The notes beneath the pieces were generated by a model. The model was not told the DNA's origin, did not search any database, and worked only from the letters and a program-made list of their open reading frames with translations. A DNA stretch of 64,000 nt from Cristatella mucedo (lineage: Eukaryota > Bryozoa > Phylactolaemata > Cristatellidae). This document shows, in pieces, positions 23,331 through 33,444 of this stretch. How positions within the stretch are numbered: position 1 is the stretch's first letter; every line of letters begins with the position of its first letter. The translations under genes and the position numbers were made by a program. The stretch lies in the NCBI GenBank assembly GCA_009760855.2, contig WPIO01000027.1, positions 4,626,501-4,690,500 on the forward strand. Direction: 5' to 3'.

Positions 23331-24720
23331 GCAGGACAAAATGTCTCGACCCAAAATGACCCGGACATAATGTCCGTGACAAAATGTCCCAGGACAAAAT
23401 GTCCCCATACAAAAATTTCCCAGACAAAATGTCCCCACATGTGATCTAAGATTAGTAATATTAATGTTATTTTGAACAGATTTTTATTAAAAGCAAGAGG
23501 AAAATAAATATTAAAGAGTAGGAGGTTATATCCAGTTATATGGAGACAGTCTCTTCTCATACAACATCAATTCAAAGGATTCTAGAAATTTTAGTAAGAT
23601 ACTGCATTCTGACATGGTTGTAGTAATTAGAAACCACGGTGAACAAGGCTTCCAGTTGCCTGCGAAAAAGTGCCATGCTGTGTTGTTCCATGTTGATTTT
23701 CTTTGATAAGGCAATCAGAGTTAGATGTGCAATTCCAACTGAGTTGTTGAAGCTGTTATGCCATCCTTCAACTGAATTATTGCTACGAGGTAGTTTATTA
23801 TGGACGTGGTCGTATTGGTTCCACGGCGCAAGTTCAAACCTTCGTGGAGTTCTTCTGTTTCGCCTCTTTCTCCCGATAAAATTGTCCTCAAAGTAGTCCA
23901 GAATGACATCCATGTTACGATAATCATCATCATCTGTAAGCTCCTCAAAAGCTGCAATGACATCCGCAGTAGGAACAAATGCAAGAGCCATTAGACGCTT
24001 TACCTTAGTAGCAAATTCAGGATCATTATTGTAAGTGGCTGCTAATCCATGCTGTTGCACTTGTCTCCATATGCATTGCCCGAAATGAAACATACAACCC
24101 ACCATTTTTGCATTCGGGAACTTGTCTTTGAAGGCGTTGATAGCAGCCAGCTCGAAGTCCGTAACAATGGATACAAGTTGTTTAACGTTCGACAGCGTCG
24201 TTATGTGATTGAGAAATCTACCATATACTGCTTGAGAACGACCCGGCAGTAGAGCATATGCACATGGGAATTTGGAGTTGTTGTGGAATCTATGTAAGGT
24301 GTAAAGCTGACCAAAACCTTCAGGTGTGACACGAAATATTCCGTCAGCGAGCCAATGCTGACACTGTTGCAGAAAATGTAGATCGTCATCACAGCAAAGA
24401 TGAGCATGTCGTCATCTTCGATTCTTAAAAATAAGTTATGGTCTTCTGTCGTACGACATATATCATCTCCATCTGCAATACGTCTGGTCTTCAAGCGCTG
24501 TCTTCGGATATCACGTGAAAAGGTCTCACGAGCAGGTAGAAGATGGGCGTCGTCAACAGGTACAGCCAGCAGAGCCCGTTGTACAATGCGTCTACAGGGT
24601 TCTTCTGTTTCCCGAGCCTGCCTCTTCATTTCGCTTCTTGCTTCTTCAACAGACGCTCTTCCGTGGGTAACTGCATGACTATGCGTTCCACCTTCCTCAA
24701 ATATTGCATTATTCAGAGTA
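23331..24720 (-). mobile_element. MULE (Mutator-like) DNA transposon remnant
   Basis: This element lies within the integrase gene of the Maverick-like element. Its left end (23331-23440) is a cluster of short palindromic repeats of the type gacaaaatgtcc, five or more copies, as expected of a terminal or subterminal region. The coding part (transposase) occupies about 23572-24700. A matching right terminal repeat is not visible: a LINE-type tail 'tatcaagtgcattgttatta' lies at 24728-24752 where it would be expected. Confidence 0.75.
23572..24700 (-). pseudogene. MULE transposase, frameshifted
   Basis: A DDE-type cut-and-paste transposase. The N-terminal part reads 'HSHAVTHGRASVEEARSEMK', the linker after a zinc-finger-like His motif. 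After a frameshift near 24390 it continues with 'WLADGIFRVTPEGFGQLYT' (first catalytic Asp, codon at 24347-24345), 'YALLPGRSQAVYGRF' and 'VTDFELAAINAFKDKFP' (second Asp near 24159). Then follow 'GCMFHFGQ' (the C-x2-H motif of MULE transposases) and 'NNSVEGWHNSFN' near 23765. A stop after 'LTKISRIL' ends it. One frameshift is the only lesion I see in the core, so it is younger or better preserved than its host gene. A FLYWCH finger upstream is missing. Confidence 0.85.
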
Positions 24721-24755
24721 TGATTATCAAGTGCATTGTTATTATTATTCTCGTG
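24720..24755 (+). repeat. LINE/SINE-type 3' tail remnant
   Basis: 'tatcaagtgcattgttatta' matches the terminal segment of the LINE family (tatcaagtgcattattatta). Only this tail is present, between the MULE and the integrase core. Confidence 0.6.
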
Positions 24756-25012
24756 CTTCACATCTTTTCATTTCTTTCGTGAGTTCTCCTTTGAAGTCTG
24801 TTCCTAGATCTACTCTTATCTTCTTTGGCCATTTTAAAGGACCTTTTATATAAATATCTGTTATTGCTCGTGTTATTTCTTTAGAAGACTTTGTTTTAAG
24901 TGGTCTTACGTTTTTATATCTACTAGCAACATCAATACCACTCAACGAATATCTGTTTCCAGAATCATTTGGCATATACAAAATGTTTGCTTGGTGATTT
25001 TCATTAGGTGCA
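24750..25012 (-). pseudogene. Maverick-type integrase, catalytic core fragment
   Basis: Minus-strand frame: 'NHQANILYMPND' then 'SLSGIDVASRYKNVRPLKTK' then 'GPLKWPKKIRVDLGTDFKGE'. The 'GIDVASRYK..RPL.TK' segment is highly characteristic of Maverick/Polinton integrases (rve fold). The first catalytic Asp, expected after 'HQA', is Asn here (near 24985). The second Asp is present in 'VDLGTDF'. The following part, which should hold the catalytic Glu, is absent: the frame runs into the LINE tail and MULE, and the gene resumes at 23330 in the C-terminal module. Upstream there is no clear start. Confidence 0.85.
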
Positions 25013-25521
25013 ACTATATATCAAGGAAACCTTTTGGAATTTTTTTGGTCATGGTTTTAATACTTGGCTTATATAATTAGAATTGAACTTTTCTTCTTTT
25101 TTTCTTTCTTTTAGAGTTAAAAATGATATTCTATAGAATGAAAATATTTTGTAAGATTTGCTCTAAGATGTTTAGTGAACTTAAATATCTAGAGTCAAGA
25201 CATCCTACTGGTTAAAAAATCAAACGAAGACAAAGGTTAAAATATTAAATGCGCTATGACTTCTTTAATTTAGATACTACTGAAACAAAGTTTGATTTTA
25301 GGATCCTGCGTAACAATAAAATAATCATTTTTGCAGATTGTCATTATTCCACTAATAATAATTCTAAAGAAAACACTAGTAAACTATGCTGTCTTGCAAG
25401 AAAGCATTTCAAAAAAAGATGCTCATAATTATTTTGCATTAATCACTGGTTAGACCATGGTGTTATTTGAGCTATCGCAAAATTGTTTCCTTTAGTTAAA
25501 GGTAAACATACAGCAACAAAA
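25013..25521. other. A+T-rich segment, possible integrase N-terminal remnant
   Basis: Short frames only. A plus-strand reading near 25120-25270 has a Cys-x2-Cys ('CKICSKMFSELKYLESRH') resembling half a zinc finger, with a His at the end. It could be an unrelated small zinc-finger fragment. No call is made. Confidence 0.3.
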
Positions 25522-25690
25522 ATGCCGAGCTGGTTTGGTCTAGCGGTTAAGGTGCTCGCCCCGACAAAGGTCAGACTGAGGTCGTGGGCTCAAGCCCCGA
25601 GGCATATGTGAAGCGCCTGAATAGAGATTAAGTTCTCTTGGGGCGCTATATAAATGAATTATATATATATATATATTATATATAAAAATA
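25522..25690 (+). mobile_element. tRNA-derived SINE, family 2 (LINE-tailed), copy 1
   Basis: The 5' part is tRNA-like: A-box region 'ggtttggtctagcggttaag' and B-box 'gggctcaagcccc'. Its 3' part 'aagcgcctgaatagagatta' plus 'agttctcttggggcgc' is the same stem-loop as the 3' end of the CR1/L2-like LINE in this window, followed by an (AT)n tail. Two more copies lie at 55183 and 63307. It probably relied on the LINE's reverse transcriptase. Confidence 0.88.
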
Positions 25691-25754
25691 AAAGAAAGTA
25701 TTGCTTTATTAGTTCATTTGTATTTATCACATGAGTATATGACTAACCAGCAAG

Positions 25755-25836
25755 TGTAAAGCGCCTGGAAAGAGATTGAGTTCTCTGAGGGCGTTTTATC
25801 AAGTGCATTATTATTATTATTATTATTATTATTATG
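25755..25836 (+). mobile_element. LINE 3'-terminal fragment
   Basis: Only the last ~80 bp of the CR1/L2-like LINE: 'gtaaagcgcctggaaagaga', 'gttctctgagggcg', 'tatcaagtgcattattatta' and (TTA)n. It is an extreme 5' truncation, or the tail of a second SINE lacking its head. Confidence 0.85.
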
Positions 25837-25848
25837 CTTCCTAGGTCA

Positions 25849-26640
25849 TCAAAAACAGTAGTCAGTTGGAATTATGTTTAAGTAAGCATGATACTTGAAA
25901 TCTGTTCCTGTTGAAACAGTATTTATAGTACGTATTTTTCCAGATACAACATAAGTACCTGTACTTGGTCTTAGGAATTGGATGAACCAGCTACCATCAC
26001 ACTTAATAATATCAACGGTGGAGCATTCTTGTTTTACCAAGGATAAGCAACAGATATATTTATTATAGAATTCATAGATCTAGGGTTTAATGACACAGGA
26101 ATTACTTCTGTTATTTTCTGCTGTTTTGTCCGTGTAAGATTTGGTTGCAGCATCTGAAGGATTAGCAGGGTCTGCCACATTAACTATTGAGTTATTATTC
26201 ATATTTAAATTGTAACTTGCAGGATAATCTTTTAGCGTTACATCTCGTTTTAATCCACCATTAAGTAAAACAAAAATCATCATGAAGAACACTAGGTGTA
26301 GTATTACCTGAATTCCAATGAGTAGAAGTAACAGCAAATCCATTCATGCTTAGATCACCAGTCATTGTATCTCCAAATTTATTAACATAATTGCCTAATT
26401 GTCTAACATTAACAGCATCTGTAGGATTAACTCCTGGACTAAGATTACCAGCAGGTTGGCCTTGAAAATGTGTTGATCCATTACCAGTTGCCACGAAATT
26501 AGAATCTGCATAGTTATTTGCGACAGCATCGGGAGGATTAACAAGATCGCTCATGTTATTAATTCTATTTCCATTCGCATCAACAACTGACAGTATATAA
26601 CCGTTTATTTTTGGTAACACGACCCCTAAGACCTGCTCTG
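25849..26640 (-). pseudogene. Fibre-like repeat protein, Maverick-like element (left)
   Basis: Minus-strand reading contains the recurring module of phage and virus tail or head fibres: 'NRINNMSDLVNPPDAVANNY', 'FGDTMTGDLSMNG', 'NMNNNSIVNVADPANPSDAA' followed by TKSYTD. Each module pairs a 'GD(T)(M)(T)GDL.MN' strand with a 'L..P..P.DA..K.Y.D' turn. A frameshift near 26300 splits it, and the C-terminal ~64 residues (to 25849, 'ECSTVDIIKCDGSWFIQFLR') may be a globular tip. Such proteins bind receptors in viruses; here this is inference. The start is uncertain: 'MLPKINGYIL' at 26620 is the first Met. Confidence 0.7.
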
Positions 26641-27082
26641 CAATTCATGTAATATACACATTGATTAGAACTTTTGATTTATCTCATACTTCCTTTATAA
26701 TTGTACTATTCCAAAAAATCTATCAGGATGTTCTTCTTGTACTACTTTTTATGGATCTTGCTATATAATACTTTATATCATAGCCTCTCCTTTTTTATTA
26801 CCAAATCCTCTATATTTTCTTATAATATCAAACTAAAAGTCAAAGTACTTTTAATCTTTAAGCAATAACATAAAAAGTGTGCTTCTAATTGGAATCTCAA
26901 CTAATGTTTAGTTGGCCCTCTAACATTACCTGCAGCTATACAATCTGGTGGTGCTTCTTCACAGTTTAGTCCAGGGACACAAATTTAAAATTCAGAAATT
27001 TAGTTATTTTTAAAACATGCAAACTTGGTAGACATTAAGCATGATATAAAAGGTATAAATTAGGTATACAATCTTCAATAAT
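26641..27082 (-). other. A+T-rich segment with small Cys-containing frame
   Basis: The minus strand reads 'ICVPGLNCEEAPPDCIAAG' near 26930-26990, without an assignable family. The rest is short frames and stops. Confidence 0.3.
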
Positions 27083-27211
27083 AGTTCAACTCCACAAGTA
27101 TTTTATTTCTACTAATGTATCTCCATCAATTATACCGTCTGGTGAATATCTCCATACACCATTACAAGTAAAACAATCATTGGCGCTTTCAAGTTTTACA
27201 TTAGGTTTCAT
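27083..27211 (-). pseudogene. Possible YqaJ-like nuclease motif fragment
   Basis: A 42-codon frame contains 'SPDGIIDGDTLVEIK'. An Asp in a PDG turn followed after a few residues by E-x-K is the catalytic signature of PD-(D/E)xK nucleases of the YqaJ/alkaline exonuclease type, which are encoded by several DNA viruses and mobile elements. The fragment is too short to be certain, and the expected 'K-C-P' continuation is missing ('KYLWS', stop). Another A+T-rich viral protein could give the same pattern by chance. Confidence 0.4.
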
Positions 27212-29050
27212 CTATAAAAACTTAGCAGCGATAGGTTAAAATACTATATCAAGTAGCATTGGTGGAAACTTTATCTTAAAATTATTAGCAATATATATTT
27301 ATTCTTTTAGTTTTCTGTTGGCCATTATATCAATATCAACTTCTGTTTGATCACCGAATACCATACCATAATTATGTACAGAATAAGATTCTGATTCACC
27401 AATATTCAACGACATAGATCTTTCCATTCATCGGAACCTTGTATAAAATCAAATTTCTCTAGTATATTCTGGTTTACATTTTTTTTAAACATCCGTTCCA
27501 TCATAAACAAATGTTCCTTTCATGCAAGTAAACTGGGATCCATTGCCATTAGACGTTAGTTCAGCTGTATTCTCGCAGATAGTTAAGTAATGAACAATGA
27601 TAGTAGTAGCTGAGGCTGGGAGAGCAGCATGATTATTACCAGCTGCAGGAATAGCGGCAGCAGCTGCCGGGATTAAACTATTGAATTCAATAGTTACATC
27701 AAGTTTAGAAGTAATTCTTAATTATTCATCATTATATTTTAAATCAATCACACAAAGTGGATATAGTGATAACCATTCAGGAAAAATAACAACAACTGGT
27801 TCAGTAATTTCATTTAATCCAATATACTGTTCTCCAAACTCAGTGAAATCTAAATATTCTGTTTAGCATTTTCCATCCTTAGGATAAATACTTCTAGCAA
27901 TGGCTGGATATTGCTTTGAACCTTTAACAAGTACAGTTACATTTTTAACATCGCAGTGGTTGTACGTACATGAATTGCCTGTATCATATTGTATTTACTA
28001 AAATTCTGTGCAGCTACAATTAACCAACTAACTTTATCAATATTATTTCGAACAGATAGTGTTTCATTATACTTAAATCCTTTATTGAAGCTATTAAGTG
28101 TCATATTTTCATAACGTCTAACTCTGTAGTTAAGTTTAATTTTCTTTGATCTCTCACTTGATATATCGGCAAGAGCAGTTTGAATAATTTATCAGGAGTA
28201 AAACATGAAACCATTAATCTCATTTCTGACATAGAAATTTTAAAATTAGCCCAGACACCATCACCATTACCTGTTGGAGTTCCTCTAGTTTGTAATGCAT
28301 TAATTTAGTTGGCAGCTGCTACTGATGCACCTGTCATTATAGCATCAAAATCGGAGCTTCCAACTCTTGTCATTTCAAGTATAAATGAAATGTCATACAG
28401 AATTGTTTTCATATCTGAGAAGAATCCAGATAATCTTGAAAGTGGAAGTGAAATACTGAATGTACCTTGATTGTTTGCCGAAACATTTGAAAGTCCTCTT
28501 CTGTATACAAAACCAATAGTAATAGCAGCGGCAGTAGATCCAGCGGTATTAGTGTAAGTATTATTATTAACCCACATATCATGTATTGAACTTGCCTCGT
28601 CTTCTTTCCATTCAGTTGCAGGTCCTTCTGTTCGGTTATAGTCATGTAGATAGCTAAGAAGACCCACAGGCGTTAACACTTTTCCATGTCGTTGTTGCAA
28701 TCAAAGGCTTTGTATTTTTTTCTGCACCAACTCTAATTGTCATTAAACTGAATAACGATGCACCTGCAATGTTAACAAGTCCAGCAGCAAGGTTTCTATT
28801 AGGTGCAGCATAAGCCCCATTAGCAACTGTCTGATCCTGGAGTTGTCCTTCAAGTAGTAGGTAAGCATCGGACAATACTAAAACTTTTGATTTTCACCAG
28901 GAACAGTAAATGTTACTAGTTTATTTAAAATAATATCATCATATTTTTGTTTGTTTGGTAGAACTAATCTGTGTTGATAATCTGTAGTTTATAATTAGGA
29001 AATCTTGGATCCCCTAATTCAAGTACTGATTCAATAGGAGCACTAACCAT
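27212..29050 (-). pseudogene. Major-capsid-like (jelly-roll) protein, heavily frameshifted
   Basis: The start is likely the ATG ending at 29050 ('MVSAPIESVLELGDPRF'). Recognisable blocks follow in order: 'LSDAYLLLEGQLQ', 'AGASLFSLMTIRVGAEKN', 'TPVGLLSYLHDYN', 'ITIGFVYRRGLSN', 'GTFSISLPLSRLSGFFSDMK', 'TILYDISFILEMTR', 'VWANFKISMSEMRLMVS', and further downstream 'EYLDFTEFGEQYIGL' and 'LDVTIEFNSLIP'. The 'PLS.L.GFF.D.K....' plus 'I.LEM.R' layout is that of double-jelly-roll capsid proteins of Maverick-like viruses. At least four frameshifts or stops are needed to follow it. The part below about 27880 may be a separate gene. Confidence 0.6.
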
Positions 29051-29094
29051 TTCTTCTCTATATAAAAAAGTAAAGCTTTATTTTCTACTCTAGA

Positions 29095-29545
29095 TATGTA
29101 GAGCAGCTTCTATTTTTTCATGTATTCACCATATCCGTCAGGTCATCTTCTTTCAGGAAAAAAGATTTTTCTTTAATAACTCTTTCTATATCTTTATAAG
29201 CCTTCGGGTCACTTTATTTAAGTGCTTCTAAATTATCTTCTACTTCCTCTTTTTCTATTTTAGATTTATGTTTCTTTTTATTCTTCGGCTTTAGTTTTTA
29301 GCGTAGCTCGTTTGATTTCAATATGCGTTTCCTTTATCTTTCTATCATAATCTTCTTTTTTTGCGTTTTTCTAACTGATAGTCGAGTTCTTTTTTCCTTC
29401 TTTCTTCATCAAGTTTATCATCTACTTCTTAACGTTTATTAGCGTATTCTTGGTCGACTTTCTCGTCTTTGGTTTGTAATTCAAATTACTTTCTTCCTTG
29501 ATGCAGTTTATTTCCTTTCTTAGCAATGTTCATACTAAGACATTG
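29095..29545 (-). pseudogene. Lys/Glu-rich coiled-coil protein remnant, Maverick-like element
   Basis: Minus-strand frames here are dominated by Lys, Glu, Arg and Asp ('LDEERRKKELDYQLEK' type sequence) with stops and shifts. The composition predicts a coiled coil. It lies directly upstream of the capsid-like gene on the same strand, and a similar charged block occurs at 32.2-33.4 kb. No family is recognised. It ends at the LINE inserted at 29566. Confidence 0.4.
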
Positions 29546-29565
29546 TAGAAAAGTCTGCCTACTTT

Positions 29566-30310
29566 CAGCTACGTAACATTGATAAAATTTGGGCTTGTTT
29601 AAATAAGGATACCACGTCTAAGTTGGTCCATGCATTTGTGACATCCCGTCTTGAATTCTGTCACTCACTGCTTGCTTGCCTACCAGCGTGTGCAATCAGG
29701 CGATTACAGCTGGTGCTAAACTCTGCAGCTAGGCTTGTCTGTCGTGAGCGTCGCAGTTGCAATTTCAAACCACTTCTCGCCGACCTGCACTGGCTCCAAG
29801 TCAAACAACGGATCGAATTCAAGGTTTTGTCGCTCACTTTTAGGTCACTTCATTCAGCTCCTCCACCAGGCCAAGCATCGTACGACCCGCTTTTCGGAAT
29901 CCAACAGTCTACCAATACCTCGTACAAACCTCAAATCCTTAGGAGACCGTGCATTTAGTTCGTAAGCTCACAAAGCCTGGAACTCCCACTCGACTTGCGT
30001 CAGAACATGCCATGACTTGACCACATTTAAAAAGAACTTAAAAAAAACTTATATTTAGGACAGCATTTAGTGGGTCCCTGTGATTCGTCCTTCATGTGCT
30101 TATGCGTGCTGACACTGTGCATGCTGCCACTAACCACATTTGCATGCTGACCCTGTGCATGTCACCCCTATGCTTGTTATTCATGTTGTTTATCAAGCAC
30201 AATGTTACTCAGCATTCAATCGCGTTTAATTTGCAGCAAATGTAAAACGCCTAGAAAGAAATTAAGTTCTCTGAGGGTGCTTTATCAAGTGCATTATTAT
30301 TGTTATTATC
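29566..30310 (+). mobile_element. CR1/L2-like LINE, 5'-truncated, internally deleted
   Basis: Begins in the C-terminal part of the RT frame ('ataaaatttgggcttgttta') and runs to the stem-loop and (TTA)n tract. About 40 bp are missing near 29860 relative to the 15.2-kb copy. It separates two minus-strand genes of the Maverick-like element. Confidence 0.9.
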
Positions 30311-30439
30311 AAGATCTGTTAATCCAGTTAATACTGGTGCTGCTGTTCCAATTCCGCCAATAACTTTATCAAGAACACCAGATCCACGGAATTGTCCTCT
30401 TTTTATTAAACCATGACAAATTAACGCATAGCTACCCAT
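30311..30439 (-). pseudogene. Small Gly-rich protein, Maverick-like element, cut by LINE
   Basis: Reads 'LIKRGQFRGSGVLDKVIGGI' then 'GTAAPVLTGLTDL' and ends at the LINE insertion. Basic, Gly-rich small proteins of this kind often precede capsid genes in Maverick-like viruses as minor core proteins, but the identity is not established here. Confidence 0.4.
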
Positions 30440-30450
30440 CGCTCTATATC

Positions 30451-31305
30451 TTATTTAAAATTTTCTATTGTAACCATATCATCTGAAACAATATTAACAG
30501 GATTTCCATTTAGATCTGTTAAACTAATTTTGAAACTACTTATTCCTTTTCTATCTCCACGTGTTTTTAAATACAATATATTAGAAAGATGAAGATAAAC
30601 TTTTGTTCCTGGATCAATATCATCAATATCTGTAATTAATAATGACAAACATCTTTGTAGAAAGTTTATTTTAAATTCTGCATACTTTATAATAGGATTT
30701 ACCAAATAACAATAGACACTAATCCATTTTACACCAGAGTTATCAGGCCATTGAATTTTATTCCAAGCGTTGTAAATACCAGAGAAGTACATAGTCTTTT
30801 CCATAGCCTCATAAGGTATACATTCCACCAACAATTACAGGATCAAAAGATCCCTGTTGGTTTGAGTTGAAACCTAGTGTGTCACCAACATCATGACTAA
30901 CACCAGATGCATCACTTCCAAGTAGCATAACGTAATCAGGAGTTACTTGCATTATTACTTTATCATCTATATCAACAATACATTTTATTTTAGTACCAAG
31001 TTTTTAGAAGAGTGATAGAAATCTCCAGATTTATTCAAAGCAAGATTAAGAGCAGTTGCTATTTTATCGCTGTCATATTATCCTGCTGGAATTGCAATTG
31101 ATTGTGCCAATGGTGCTGTAAGATTTCTTTCATACCAAAGAAAATCATTCACTTCAGTAGTAACATTTGTAATAACTCTATTTGTATAAGTAAACTCCAC
31201 TCTTTTTAAACCAACTTTATTAAAACCTGAATCTGATCTAAGTAGAATAGGTGGAACTAATGTTTTCGCTTCAGAATTAGTAGTTCTTGTTAATCCTATT
31301 GACAT
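30451..31305 (-). pseudogene. Putative minor capsid/penton-like protein
   Basis: Two long pieces are joined by frameshifts. The N-terminal piece starts 'MSIGLTRTTNSEAKTLVPPI' and includes 'RVEFTYTNRVITNVTTEVND', 'SIAIPAG', then 'IATALNLALNKSGDFYHSS' and 'GSDASGVSHDVGDTLGF'. The C-terminal piece (from about 30834) includes 'YFSGIYNAWNKIQWP' and 'TKVYLHLSNILYLKTRGDRK'. A sheet-rich N-terminus, then an IPxG segment followed by an 'A.ALN.AL' helix, resembles minor capsid proteins of Maverick-type and related viruses. This is pattern-level resemblance only. Confidence 0.4.
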
Positions 31306-31544
31306 TTTTATATTATATCTCTGAAATTTCTATGACAACTGTCATCTGTTGTGAACCAAAATCTAAGACTTTTAAATTCTGATCTGTAAAAGTAATTAGA
31401 AATAGAATCACCAGAAATATTATAGTATTCAAGAGTATTCGATTCATACACCATTTGTTCGCAAGGGTAGAAATTGTAAGCAAATTTTTTTTTAAGATTT
31501 GTGTGTCATCACCATTTATATAACTAGTTCCACGAGCAACTAAG

Positions 31545-32169
31545 TTACAATTTACAAGTATAAAGTTTAGATCTGGAACAAAAAATATCCTTTTCTGAAA
31601 TAAATTTAACAGTTGGTCTAAAAGTTACATGGTTAGTAATACTGGGATAGATTGCTGAAAAGTTGGGATCTGTTGTATAAGCAGAACCAGTGAAGCCAAG
31701 TATACTTGATAAACTGGACTTACTAGCAAGAAACGTCCAACCAACAGGCATAGCAATCTAGGAGTTTGAAGTTGAAGTATCAATACCTAATGGAAATTTA
31801 TCAGTAGTAGGTCCTGATTCCGTAATAATTATTTATCATATCTGCAATCCCATTATTAAAATAATCGGAAATAGTAGAGTAAATTCCTGGTCTAATTGTT
31901 ATCGTTTGTTCAGAACCACCGGCTACTGTACAAACAAAAGTATTATTAGAGTTACTTATAGTGTTAATAGAATTTGTTCCTACAAACTTCTTTAAACCTT
32001 TATTGAATTTTTTATTTCTAAGCATAAAGGGATCATCAATGTGTACTATAATAGGATTAGTAGTTCCAGTAATATTAAATACATATTCGTCTTTACTTAT
32101 TGAATTATCCTTTCTAATAACCTTAAGATTTTTCAATATCTCGTGAGAAATATATACAAGATCTGCCAT
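31545..32169 (-). pseudogene. Putative structural protein of the Maverick-like element
   Basis: Begins 'MADLVYISHEILKNLKVIRK'. It includes 'EQTITIRPGIYSTISDYFNN' followed by 'GIADMINN', and, after a stop and shift near 31800, continues 'MPVGWTFLASKSSLSSILGF' with 'NHVTFRPTVKFISEKDIF'. The 'I.I..G.YS.....N.G......' layout parallels the neighbouring putative minor capsid gene, so the two may be paralogues. Location between the capsid-like and ATPase genes supports a virion role. Confidence 0.4.
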
Positions 32170-32204
32170 TTCTATAAACCTTACAAAAGTTCATTAATTC
32201 TTGC

Positions 32205-33435
32205 AATGAATGAATGACTTTGGTATTTCTCTAGATTTTTCAAGTTACTCAACAGCAGCACTAATTTAATTTACTACTCCTGTATTTCCAGCAGCAGGTT
32301 CACGAATCCACAGTTCTATTTTATCAAATACTTCTGAATCACTATTTACAAGGAATGAAATTATTTCAACATCTTTGTCTTTTTTATTTTTAAAAAGTCT
32401 GTTATATAATAAAAACCGTTTAGTGTTTTACACTTGTTTTCCTTCATTTCTTTTTATTTCTAAGTAAATACTCTACATCTATGGAGAAGGATATTTTAGT
32501 TAATCTGGTTTATCATAGATTTTATTCTAGGTTGTAAATTGCCTTTTCCTTCCTCATAAGCAATATCAAGCAATTCTCTTTTATGATCTCGTGTTGAAAA
32601 GTACTGCACCTCTGTTGTTCTTTAATCTTTCTTGCTGGTATTGTGATGAGTAGCATATTCATAGATATCATTAGCTGCAAGTCCTAAAGTCTCATCTGGC
32701 TTTAGATATTTTGTTTTATTTCCCAATTTAAGTGCTATTTCAAACATTTTGTGATCTTTATTTTCATCATTAATTTCATCTATTATTCTCTCACATAATT
32801 TGGAATACATCCTTTATTAGGACCTTTTAGAAATTCAAGTAGATTATATTTATCTAAATCTTCTATTCTTTCTTCTGTTTTCTTTGGCGTGCCAGTAGTT
32901 GGATGTATTCCTAACTCGTCAGCTAAAGTTTTTGAATATTATCAATAGCTTCTCGTACTTCCGAATTAGTTACAGGTGTCTTTGCTTGATTAGCTATTGC
33001 GATTGCTTTTTTTAACTCCCGTGACTTAACAGCTTTAATTCCTTTTTCTAGAGTACTCGAAATATCAGGTGCATCTTTACTTTCCAAAGCCTTTTTTATA
33101 CAACAATCTCTATTTTTCTCTAATGCCTTTGTCGTTTCCATTTGTATAGTAAGTTTTGGTCTAACATTTTCAAGTGTTTCAATATCGATCTTTCCAGAAT
33201 TATCAGTAGATCGTGCACGTTGATTGAGATGAGACTAAACTGTATCTCTTTTTTATATTTCTGCTTCAAGTCTTTGTATTTCTTGGTCCTTCTGGAGTAT
33301 AGTTGCGTCTCTTAAGTCTTCTAGGTTTTTTATTTTAGCTTCAGAGTCAAGTGCTTCTTGAACACTTCCCATGTAGGCTTTCTTGCTTGAAAATTGTTTT
33401 CCGTATGTCTTTTTCCTATATCTATTAAGCATTAC
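32205..33435 (-). pseudogene. Charged helical protein remnant, Maverick-like element
   Basis: Minus-strand frames: 'METTKALEKNRDCCIKKALE' and 'RELKKAIAIANQAKTPVTNS' (33141-32923) and 'KMFEIALKLGNKTKYLKPDE' (32810-32622), broken by several stops. Lys/Glu-rich and helical throughout, similar in composition to 29.1-29.5 kb. Function unknown; it lies directly downstream of the ATPase on the same strand. Confidence 0.4.
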
Positions 33436-33444
33436 AAATAGTAA

